DNA of 32,999 nt from contig DDLS01000055.1 in NCBI GenBank assembly GCA_002340255.1, positions 1-32,999 on the forward strand, in the 5' to 3' direction. The position numbers were made by a program, and so were the translations under genes. This DNA is from Cyanobacteria bacterium UBA2566. Lineage in GTDB: Bacteria > Cyanobacteriota > Cyanobacteriia > Cyanobacteriales > Desertifilaceae. The notes below the pieces were generated by a model, which ran no database searches, was not told the DNA's origin, and saw nothing but the letters and a program-made list of their open reading frames with translations. This document shows, one piece after another, positions 27,259 to 32,999 of the stretch. The stretch's first letter is position 1, and every line of letters begins with the position of its first letter.

Positions 27259-30015
27259 ATGATTGAATGTGGGGTAACCACAAAAAAAGAAATGACCGGA
27301 GGTTACCCCTGCCGGTCATCCAAAAAATTCAAATATCTAATGAACAATAGTATTACAGATACCGCCGTGTCCGCAACGGGTAGTCCTTCTAATACTACCA
27401 GTATACCACAAAATGAGAACCACTCTCACGTTTCGCCAGAGGACTGGTTTGCTCAACAGATGGCAAAATCGGGAATCACCAACCCAACCCTGTTAGAGCA
27501 GTTCAAACGCCATGAATCTGGGTTTACCGTTACTGGCATAGGCGCTGATGGGAAACCAAACAGGAAGTCTTGGCAACTGCGGCTAAAGAATCCTGGAAAG
27601 GGCGCTAAGTACAAGTGCAGGAAGAAAGGAGAGGGAGAGGACTGTAGTTATGATGCTCTCCTGTTTCAGGGAAAGTTAAATGATTTTCCACTGGTAGCCC
27701 AAAAAAATCAACAACACTTGGCTACGGTCAAACCCAACAAAGAATTATGGGTGTTGTTAACCGCTTTTGATGACCTCCCTATCGTCATCACAGAAGGGGC
27801 AAAAAAGGCAGCGCGTGGACTTGAGAGCGGTCATATAACTCTGTCCATTCCAGGTTGCACAATGGGACTCAAGCCGGAGTCAACTGAGCTGGTAGATACC
27901 CTGGGAACCTTTTGTGGGAAGGATAGACCTGTAACCCTAATCCCTGACTCTGACTTTAGGGCAAACCCGGACGTTTACCGAGCGTGGCGTAAACTGGCGA
28001 AAGTATTAGAAGATAGGGGGTGTAAAGTACGGGTCGGGACGTGGGAAGCAACCGACATCCTTACCCGTGAGAATCTGACAATCAAGGACGTTAAAGGGAT
28101 GGATGATTTTATCGTCAACGGTGGCGACTTTGATAAGGTGATTGAACTGGCGATGACGATAGCTCAATGGGAGAAGCAATTCCCAGAGCCAAAAGCCAAA
28201 GGAAAAACCGATCAAAAGAGGGGAAGCGGTAGCGCTAAACTCTCCCCCATTGAGAAAGCAGAATTAGCTATTGATGGGTTAGGGGTTCAGCTTAGGTTTA
28301 ACGAACTGTCTAAAGAGATTGAAGCATCCCCTGGAGAAGGCGTTGATGGTGACGCGCTATGGGTGCGTGGCTGTGCTGACAACGACCTGTACACCTCCGT
28401 TGATACGTTCTATCGCGTCCTGGGTATCTCTGCTAAGAAGGACAGCTATCACCCCATACAGGAGTATCTCAAGGGATGTCATGAGAAGTATGGGAACGAT
28501 TTATCGGTGCTAGACGGGCTTGCCAAGCGCTATCTAGGCACAAGGGAGTCATTGCATGAAACCTTCCTTGTTAAGTGGCTTATAGGCGCTGTAGCAAGGG
28601 CTATGACACCAGGATGCAAGATGGATACAGCGCTAGTCCTCCATGGTTCCCAAGGTATCGGGAAATCAACATTTTTTAGCGTCCTTGCGGGTGACTGGTT
28701 CACCGATTCTCTAGATAAGCTAGACAGTAGCAACAAGGATGAGTTATTGAAGGCTCACCAATCATGGGTTATTGAGCTGGCAGAGATTGAAAACGCTTTC
28801 AGCAAGACGGCTATCAGCAAGATAAAGCAGTCCATGTCAGCAACTACTGACCAAATCAGACCCCCCTATGGACGCAAGACAGAGAAGTGTAAGCGCGGGT
28901 TTGTCGTCTGTGGCACAACCAACCAGACACAGTTTCTTAATGACCCCACAGGCTCTAGACGGTTCTGGGTTATCTCCTGTAACGGACGGGTCAATCGTGA
29001 GTTACTCACTCAAGAACGGGACAAGATATGGGGCGCTGCATACGCTCTATGGGCTAGGGGTGAAAAGTGGTATCTATCAGAGCTTGAAGAGGAAGCGTTA
29101 GCCATCAATAATGAGGGTTATGAGTCCCAAGACCCATGGGTAGAGTTTCTCAGGGATGCACTCATTGAAAAGGGAGAGCAGGCGACTACGGTTAGGGATT
29201 GCTTTGAACATTTAGGTATGGATGAGCCTAAGACTTACAACTCAAGGGAGGCAAGACGGATTAAAGATTGTCTGACCCACTTGGGCTATCAACCGAGCAA
29301 ATTTTACCAGAATGGGAAGCAGGTCAGAGGATGGGTTGTTGAGTCATTGGATAAACTCAATCAAAACTTTGGGAATTCACTGTCTCAATTGTCTCAAAAC
29401 CCTGAAACCCTTTCGACACAAGGAATTGACAACGAGACAATACAGGAAAATTTATTGTCTCATACTGTCTCAATTGTCTCATCTGATGATGTCAAACAAG
29501 GCAAACAAGGCAAACAAGACAATCAAGACAATAACAAGACAATGCAAGACAGTGAATTGTCTTGTCCTCAAACCCAGTCAGGACAAGGGATACGGAATGA
29601 CAAGACAGTTGAGACAGTAAAATCCCAAAACCCAAATCAGGACGACTTGCCGTTCTCTAGGGGGGATAACGTTTGGGTCACTACTGCCAACGGCAAACGG
29701 GAGGGAATCATTACCAACCCCCCTGATAAATATGGGGAGTGGGAAGTAGAGTTCAAGTCCAGTAAAGAAAAATGGATATCCTACCGATTCCCGTTAGAAG
29801 AGTTATCGCCTAGAGAAAAGTCTGATAGCTACTCTGTAGGCGATAACGTTTGGGTTGAAGATACTCATGGTGCCTCTATGGAGGGGGTTATCACTCACCC
29901 ACAGAACAAGGACGGTAAATGGGGATTAAAAGTCAACGTTGGAACGAGTAGAGAAGAGTGCTGGAACGACACTTACTACTACTCCCCTGATAAGCTGACC
30001 CCCAGGGAAGAATAA
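27259..30015 (+). CDS. DUF3854/VapE-type primase-helicase-like replication protein
   Basis: A large fusion. Residues about 110-310 resemble DUF3854, a TOPRIM-like primase-associated domain (IVITEGAKKA near 175, LIPDSDF near 228). Residues about 345-660 are a VapE-type superfamily 3-like helicase: Walker A HGSQGIGKST near 462, Walker B-like WVIELAEIE near 504, GTTNQTQFLNDPTGSRRFW near 550-567. Residues about 705-795 are a low-complexity Q/N-rich linker. Residues about 798-851 and 857-918 are two similar beta-rich repeats (GDNVWV...EGIIT..P). Such proteins replicate satellites and some prophages. The first ATG at 27259 and an in-frame ATG at 27340 are both possible; the 27 residues between lie in a stretch of strong inverted repeats and look unconserved, so the true start may be 27340. 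Confidence 0.85.
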   Translation: MIECGVTTKKEMTGGYPCRSSKKFKYLMNNSITDTAVSATGSPSNTTSIPQNENHSHVSPEDWFAQQMAKSGITNPTLLEQFKRHESGFTVTGIGADGKPNRKSWQLRLKNPGKGAKYKCRKKGEGEDCSYDALLFQGKLNDFPLVAQKNQQHLATVKPNKELWVLLTAFDDLPIVITEGAKKAARGLESGHITLSIPGCTMGLKPESTELVDTLGTFCGKDRPVTLIPDSDFRANPDVYRAWRKLAKVLEDRGCKVRVGTWEATDILTRENLTIKDVKGMDDFIVNGGDFDKVIELAMTIAQWEKQFPEPKAKGKTDQKRGSGSAKLSPIEKAELAIDGLGVQLRFNELSKEIEASPGEGVDGDALWVRGCADNDLYTSVDTFYRVLGISAKKDSYHPIQEYLKGCHEKYGNDLSVLDGLAKRYLGTRESLHETFLVKWLIGAVARAMTPGCKMDTALVLHGSQGIGKSTFFSVLAGDWFTDSLDKLDSSNKDELLKAHQSWVIELAEIENAFSKTAISKIKQSMSATTDQIRPPYGRKTEKCKRGFVVCGTTNQTQFLNDPTGSRRFWVISCNGRVNRELLTQERDKIWGAAYALWARGEKWYLSELEEEALAINNEGYESQDPWVEFLRDALIEKGEQATTVRDCFEHLGMDEPKTYNSREARRIKDCLTHLGYQPSKFYQNGKQVRGWVVESLDKLNQNFGNSLSQLSQNPETLSTQGIDNETIQENLLSHTVSIVSSDDVKQGKQGKQDNQDNNKTMQDSELSCPQTQSGQGIRNDKTVETVKSQNPNQDDLPFSRGDNVWVTTANGKREGIITNPPDKYGEWEVEFKSSKEKWISYRFPLEELSPREKSDSYSVGDNVWVEDTHGASMEGVITHPQNKDGKWGLKVNVGTSREECWNDTYYYSPDKLTPREE
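27271..27319 (+). promoter_or_regulatory. Interleaved inverted repeats before the rep start
   Basis: GGGGTAACC (27271-27279) is the inverse of GGTTACCCC (27301-27309). ATGACCGG (27292-27299) is the inverse of CCGGTCAT (27312-27319). The 3' arm of the first lies in the loop of the second, a pseudoknot-like order, 21 bases before ATG 27340. Alternatively the two hairpins form in turn. This could control rep translation. Confidence 0.6.
29379..29618. repeat. Iteron-like TGTCTCA/CAAGACA array inside rep; origin candidate
   Basis: TGTCTCA occurs at 29381, 29390, 29456, 29466 and 29475. An 18-bp block (ACTGTCTCAATTGTCTCA) is repeated exactly at 29379-29396 and 29464-29481. CAAGACAAT or CAAGACAGT occurs at 29515, 29524, 29535, 29545 and 29601, inverted at 29556-29564, and GAGACA at 29434 and 29611. 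Neighbouring units are 9-11 bases apart, one helical turn. The array falls in the Q/N-rich linker between the helicase and the C-terminal repeats. Confidence 0.65.
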
Positions 30016-30046
30016 AATCATTACTCCCCTTGGCAATCATCCTCAC

Positions 30047-30081
30047 ATGGCTATCGTCATAGGTAGCCATAATTTTCTTTT
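30047..30081 (+). terminator. Rho-independent terminator after rep
   Basis: ATGGCTA (30047-30053) pairs with TAGCCAT (30064-30070) and is followed by AATTTTCTTTT. It lies 32 bases past the rep stop. Confidence 0.65.
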
Positions 30082-30228
30082 GTCAAGCCATGACAACTCC
30101 CACTTTATTTTCACTCTGTCCTATCAGTCTCCTATAGGGTTGTGATAGGACAGCCTTTCCCCTGAATGTCTATTTGCCGGTAATGTGCAATCCATATCCT
30201 CTTTGCAGATTGATAGGGTGCAATAAAT

Positions 30229-30242
30229 CTACTGTGCAGTAG
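30229..30242. promoter_or_regulatory. Palindrome family A, copy 3
   Basis: CTACTG-TG-CAGTAG, perfect 6-bp arms, within the TGCAAT array. Confidence 0.65.
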
Positions 30243-30297
30243 TAGTCTGCAATGAATCTATGACGCAAACTATCTGTATAAGTGGAGGGGTGCAATA

Positions 30298-30311
30298 CTA
30301 CCGTACAGCAG
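30298..30311. promoter_or_regulatory. Palindrome family A, copy 4
   Basis: CTACCG-TA-CAGCAG. Read on the minus strand it shares CTGTACGGTAG exactly with copy 2. A further half site, CTACTGTACACTTG, is at 30717-30730 inside the next gene. Confidence 0.55.
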
Positions 30312-30382
30312 TAATATGCAATGAACTGGACTCCTTATGTAATATGCAATGTATTATCTAACGACTGAAACCCTTGCCCTGT

Positions 30383-30387
30383 AAGGA
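30383..30387 (+). promoter_or_regulatory. Ribosome binding site that decides the next start
   Basis: AAGGA lies 7 bases before the GTG at 30395, an ideal distance. A TTG at 30374 would be the only other early start and has no such site. Confidence 0.6.
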
Positions 30388-30394
30388 TTCCTTT

Positions 30395-30748
30395 GTGGAA
30401 GCAGATGACGATAAGATTCAGATTTACACCTACATCAACGAGTCAGATTATCCAGGGGCGAATCGTTTCAACGTAGGGGATAAGGTTCAGCTTAACTATG
30501 AGGAGTTTGCAGAAAGCCCTTATATTCATACAGTTGAATTCGTTCAGTTTTGTTTGTTTGCCAATCGATTTCGTCGCCCTGCTAATCGATGGGAGTATTG
30601 GGTTAGATTTGACCCTAATTTCTCGCACCCTGACCCAAGAGTTCAAGCGTGGATTGATGATAAGGAAGGTGTTTCTTTCTTCCTAGAAAACCACCTTGTC
30701 TCTGCGGAACTTAATACTACTGTACACTTGTATAGCAACGCCTTTTAA
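30395..30748 (+). CDS. Unrecognised element protein with a GDxV strand
   Basis: A 117-residue acidic protein starting at GTG 30395. No family is recognised. The segment RFNVGDKVQLNYEEF followed by aromatic and basic strands (RWEYWVRFDPNF) suggests an SH3-like beta barrel, similar in style to the GDNVWV repeats at the end of the rep protein. It stands alone behind the TGCAAT array and A palindromes and so seems to be under the element's own control. It could be a DNA mimic, an anti-host protein or a regulator; the sequence does not decide. Confidence 0.6.
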   Translation: MEADDDKIQIYTYINESDYPGANRFNVGDKVQLNYEEFAESPYIHTVEFVQFCLFANRFRRPANRWEYWVRFDPNFSHPDPRVQAWIDDKEGVSFFLENHLVSAELNTTVHLYSNAF

Positions 30749-30858
30749 AGATTTATAAGACATCCAATAAATCGCCAGTCCCCATTGAGTAAAATGTGCT
30801 TGATGGGGATTCTTTAATTCGGAAATAACCACCCTTTCTCTTATTCCCTCTACTACTA

Positions 30859-30888
30859 ACTTTTACCCTAAAATTTTAGGGTAAAAGT
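30859..30888. promoter_or_regulatory. Palindrome family B, copy 2
   Basis: A perfect 30-bp palindrome (arms ACTTTTACCCTAAAA) whose core TTTACCCTAAA matches copy 1 at 26800-26823. It lies 142 bases before ATG 31031. Confidence 0.75.
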
Positions 30889-30975
30889 GACCATCACACA
30901 TCTACATTTTCTTCCTGCTAAAATATTAGGAGAAAACAGAATAAACCGGAAGAGGACATCCTTCCCCTCTAAATA

Positions 30976-31030
30976 GTGACACTGATTGTATGCATAATTA
31001 ATGTAACCCCTAATAACGGTGACACTGATT
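30976..31030 (+). repeat. Direct repeat GTGACACTGATT at the 31031 gene
   Basis: The 12-mer occurs at 30976-30987 and again at 31019-31030, directly abutting the ATG at 31031. The second copy contains the in-frame GTG 31019, which would add four residues. Both copies could bind a regulator, or the second could affect translation start. Confidence 0.5.
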
Positions 31031-31612
31031 ATGCGTACACAGAAAGATGGTTTACACTCTCAAGCATCAAGAAAAGAGGGGGCTAATCGGAACCGAACAA
31101 CGTTAACGCTATCTGACCAGACGAAAGCGCTACTAGAGAAAATTGGCTATGGCTCTATGTCTGATGGGGTTTACATTTCATCCCAGATTGTTGCCGAACT
31201 TTTGAAGCGCAAAATCATTACCGTTGACTTTGATGATGGGGGGATTGTTTACCGGCTAGAGGGTGACAAGAAAATCATTTCATCCCCCCGATCGGGACGT
31301 GATGAAGCCAAGAAAAGTCACCGGGCTAAGGTTGATGAGATACTCACCCCCAGACCAAAAACCAACCCTTACGCGGGTAAAGTGCTGAACAAGGAACAGT
31401 TAATGAGAACCGGTCACTTTACCCATAAGATGATGAGGGCAATTCTACCGGGTCATAGGGTGACGGATAGATTTGGTTATTGGTGGGAGAGAGTAGATAA
31501 CCCAGATAGTCCAGAGAGTTTACAACGTGGGTTGAGAAGTGATAGGGGGCGTTTAATGGCAACGTATGTGGGGTTAGAAAATGAAGGGGATAGTTGTATG
31601 AGATATTTGTAG
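31031..31612 (+). CDS. Unrecognised element protein with RHH-like N-terminus
   Basis: A 193-residue basic protein (MRTQKDGLHSQASRKEGANR...). Residues about 24-50 (RTTLTLSDQTKALLEKIGYG) read as a beta strand and helix, like a ribbon-helix-helix DNA-binding fold. The middle is Lys/Arg-rich (RSGRDEAKKSHRAKVDEI) and the end holds LMRTGHFTHKMMRAILPGHR. No family is recognised. A strong terminator follows 7 bases past the stop. It has its own upstream signals (palindrome B and a 12-mer repeat), so it is probably a separate transcript, perhaps a regulator or DNA-binding structural protein. Confidence 0.6.
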   Translation: MRTQKDGLHSQASRKEGANRNRTTLTLSDQTKALLEKIGYGSMSDGVYISSQIVAELLKRKIITVDFDDGGIVYRLEGDKKIISSPRSGRDEAKKSHRAKVDEILTPRPKTNPYAGKVLNKEQLMRTGHFTHKMMRAILPGHRVTDRFGYWWERVDNPDSPESLQRGLRSDRGRLMATYVGLENEGDSCMRYL

Positions 31613-31618
31613 CCCATT

Positions 31619-31653
31619 AACCGAGTAAGTGTGATGACTTACTCGGTTTTTTA
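31619..31653. terminator. Strong terminator after the 31031 gene
   Basis: A perfect 12-bp stem (AACCGAGTAAGT, 31619-31630, with ACTTACTCGGTT, 31637-31648) with a 6-base loop and a T run. It can also end the minus-strand small gene at 31655-31783. Confidence 0.9.
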
Positions 31654-31654
31654 A

Positions 31655-31783
31655 TTATCTGAGCATGTAGACTATAGCAGTTAATATCACCACACAAGGT
31701 ATTAGCACGTTAAACACATCAATGGTGTCACGTGCTTTGAGCCAATCTCTCAACCATCTAAGGTGTTTTTGTAGTTTATTCAT
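31655..31783 (-). CDS. Possible 42-residue small membrane protein
   Basis: An ORF too short for a usual cutoff. It begins MNKLQKHLRWLRDWLKARD, an amphipathic basic helix, and ends IPCVVILTAIVYMLR, one membrane segment. It has no good ribosome binding site. It lies opposite and just past the 31031 gene and shares its terminator. Small basic membrane peptides in elements can be holin-like, toxins or modulators; none can be claimed here. Confidence 0.4.
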   Translation of the reverse strand: MNKLQKHLRWLRDWLKARDTIDVFNVLIPCVVILTAIVYMLR

Positions 31784-32026
31784 TAGATAACTCGCAATAT
31801 CCGTTATTAACACTTATTCAACCTTATAGGAATAGCTGCATTAAATGCTGTAGGTAAAGATGATTAGCTAACCAACAGAGTAGGTCATTGTGCCCACTCT
31901 CTTTTTTTGGCTCAAAAGTTGAACAAATCATCAACCATTGCCCGTCCATGGACACACAGTGGACACAATCGACTAAAGATGAGATAGAGTGTGTATATCC
32001 ATGAACAAACGATGATTCACCATTTA
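31784..32026 (+). other. Non-coding stretch before attR with a terminator
   Basis: No gene is seen on the plus strand. A terminator is at 31877-31908. With no coding gene in front of it, this could end a small RNA of about 100-200 bases, but I see no firm promoter. Confidence 0.35.
31877..31908 (+). terminator. Rho-independent terminator near attR
   Basis: AGAGTAGG (31877-31884) and CCCACTCT (31893-31900) form an 8-position stem with one mismatch, followed by C and seven T residues. Confidence 0.6.
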
Positions 32027-32076
32027 ACCCTTGGTAAGGGTGAGGTCACGAGTTCAATCCTCGTCACGGGCTTCTT
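32027..32076 (+). repeat. attR: right direct repeat, tRNA-Thr 3' remnant
   Basis: Exact 50-bp copy of 25468-25517. The sequence before it is unrelated to the 5' half of the tRNA, so this is a partial tRNA and not a gene. A second integrase remnant begins 84 bases later. Confidence 0.93.
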
Positions 32077-32159
32077 TTGAAACAAGTATCCCAACATCTC
32101 TAGTGTGTCTACAAAGTGACGTTGCCTCGTCTGTAGGGCAATAATAAGGCAACTTCTCA

Positions 32160-32942
32160 ATGTCAGACAAAAATAGAATACCGAAAATTCACCCAGAGAA
32201 TCAAAGTAGTGAGGTATTACCCTGTCAATATGACAGGGTAATACCTCGATTGCTTGATTACTACTCCGTAGCGACACTCAAAAGAGTAGTAGCGTCTTTA
32301 GTAGCAGCATCTAATTTTGCGTTTTTCCATGGGAGGATTGATGAATCCTATTGGAGTAGACTGAAGCAACAAATACCGAAAGAGAAAAAAGAATCTAAAC
32401 GCACTAAACAAGCGTACTCAGGGACAGAAATAGAAGCGATATTAGATGCCTTTGAATGCGATAAATATAAACCGTTATCCTCTCAGTACCCACACAGCCA
32501 TTATCATTATTTTGTAGAATTCCTGATTCTAACAGGATGCCGTCCTGGTGAGGCTTGTGCCTTGACGTGGGATGATATTCAGGATGGGAAAATTAGATTC
32601 AATAAATCGTATTCACTAGGTATTTTGAAATCCACAAAAAATGGGAAAAGACGATACTTTCCGATTAATGAACGACTGCGAAAATGTCTGGACAATCAGA
32701 ATATCTGAAAACTCATTTAACCTCGTCTTCCCTTCTCATTTTTCCCAGTATATTAATCTCGGTAACTTCACCACTAGATTCTTCAATTGTGTTATCGATG
32801 GATTGTACCTAGATGGATTAATTAAGCAGAGACTACCGACCTACAATCTACGGAATACTATAGTAGTGCGTCGTTTTACAGCAGGAAAGGTGTAGATAGA
32901 GCTACTTTAGCGTATTTAATGGAAACGTCAGGAGAAGTAATA
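32160..32942 (+). pseudogene. Decayed second integrase of the same family
   Basis: Begins MSDKNRIPKIHPENQ, like the intact integrase (PKIKPEN), then jumps to sequence matching the intact protein from about residue 155 (YYSVATLKRVVASLVAASNFAF). About 140 N-terminal residues are missing. The catalytic Arg box FLILTGCRPGEACALTW and Lys STKNGKRRYFP are kept. A frameshift near 32700 moves the reading to frame 3 (NLVFPSHFSQYINLGNF, LPTYNLRNT). A second shift near 32860-32880 moves it to a third frame (SRKGVDRATLAYLMETSGEV), which ends before the catalytic Tyr. It cannot recombine. Its spacing from attR matches the spacing of the intact gene from attL, so it is the remnant of an older neighbour element. 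Confidence 0.85.
32211..32247. repeat. Perfect 17-bp inverted repeat in the integrase pseudogene
   Basis: GAGGTATTACCCTGTCA (32211-32227) and its inverse (32231-32247) are separated by three bases, ATA. It lies exactly where the N-terminal part of the integrase has been lost. Confidence 0.85.
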
Positions 32943-32999
32943 TCTCTCAGTACAGGACAAAAGTGGTAAAGGGAGATAGGAAGAGGGTTTGAGGGAAAT

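Larger units (their letters stand above)
30186..30350 (+). repeat. TGCAAT direct repeats (iteron-like)
   Basis: TGCAAT at 30186, 30219, 30248, 30291, 30317 and 30345, spaced 33, 29, 43, 26 and 28 bases. Several share flanks (TGCAATAAATCTA/TGCAATGAATCTA and AATATGCAATG). The array lies just before the 117-residue gene. Confidence 0.6.
30016..30394. other. Non-coding regulatory region of the element
   Basis: Has no plausible gene. It contains the terminator after rep (30047-30081), six TGCAAT direct repeats (30186-30350) and two A palindromes (30229-30242 and 30298-30311). This is the densest control region of the element after the region upstream of the RHH-like gene. Confidence 0.6.
25468..32076. 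mobile_element. 6.56-kb integrated element in tRNA-Thr, satellite-like
   Basis: Bounded by 50-bp repeats of the tRNA-Thr 3' end. It carries a tyrosine integrase, an RHH-like regulator, a DUF3854/VapE replication protein, two unrecognised proteins and a possible small membrane peptide. No relaxase, capsid, portal, terminase, tail or lysis gene is present. It also carries two palindrome families, an iteron-like array and an origin-like array inside the rep gene. HIP1 octamers, frequent before 25 kb, are absent by eye. This fits a phage satellite or a minimal integrative replicon (inference). Confidence 0.85.

Noticed and set aside
27271..27319. A classical H-type pseudoknot with both stems fully formed
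   Set aside because: Only two bases would have to cross the 9-bp first stem, which is too short. I keep the interleaved repeats as a finding but not the full pseudoknot as a fact.
25468..32076. Calling the element a prophage or conjugative element
   Set aside because: No capsid, terminase, portal, tail, lysis, relaxase or type IV secretion gene is seen.
32017..32277. An 86-residue minus-strand open frame across attR
   Set aside because: It is the reverse reading of the tRNA remnant and the integrase pseudogene and has no independent signal.

Overview
The window looks like a chromosomal piece of a cyanobacterium, probably a filamentous Oscillatoriales-type strain. The evidence is the frequent HIP1 octamer (GCGATCGC) in the first 25 kb, a Gap1-type glyceraldehyde-3-phosphate dehydrogenase, short heptanucleotide repeats of the CAATAGG type, large RTX/SBBP surface proteins, a PEP-CTERM protein and cyanobacterial-style NB-ARC/TPR proteins. 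The species cannot be named from the sequence.

Layout. 1-4.3 kb (minus strand): ddl (cell wall precursor), gap1 and pckA. 5.0-10.0 kb: a 1671-residue secreted modular protein (SBBP propeller, Calx-beta-like modules, RTX tail). 10.2-11.6 kb: pyruvate kinase, so gap, pckA and pyk, which act on the lower glycolysis/PEP node, lie within 10 kb of each other. 11.8-16.3 kb (minus strand): an NB-ARC (STAND) ATPase, a separate TPR protein, a LuxR-type HTH/TPR protein, and a GH13 amylase that has lost its catalytic core. 16.4-22.2 kb: a small secreted peptide, a stand-alone NfeD-like domain protein, a PEP-CTERM surface protein and a 1246-residue RTX/subtilase. 22.2-25.2 kb: nth, a FecCD-type permease and a CNNM/CBS membrane protein. 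tRNA-Tyr and tRNA-Thr follow.

The most interesting part is a 6.56-kb integrated element in the tRNA-Thr(GGT) gene. A 50-bp exact direct repeat (25468-25517 and 32027-32076) reproduces the 3' part of the tRNA and marks attL and attR. Inside are a tyrosine integrase, a small ribbon-helix-helix-like protein, a DUF3854/VapE-type primase-helicase-like replication protein, two unrecognised proteins, and a possible 42-residue membrane peptide on the opposite strand. There are no capsid, tail, portal, terminase, relaxase or lysis genes. This is the gene content expected of a phage satellite or a minimal replicating integrative element.

The element also carries dense non-coding structure. Two families of palindromes each sit before more than one gene. 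A TGCAAT iteron-like array lies upstream of one small gene. Interleaved inverted repeats precede the likely start of the replication gene. A dense TGTCTCA/CAAGACA array lies inside the Q/N-rich linker of the replication gene, an arrangement like the origin inside phage lambda gene O. Just past attR, at the same offset as the intact integrase has from attL, lies a decayed second integrase of the same family. The tRNA therefore seems to hold a tandem series of such elements.
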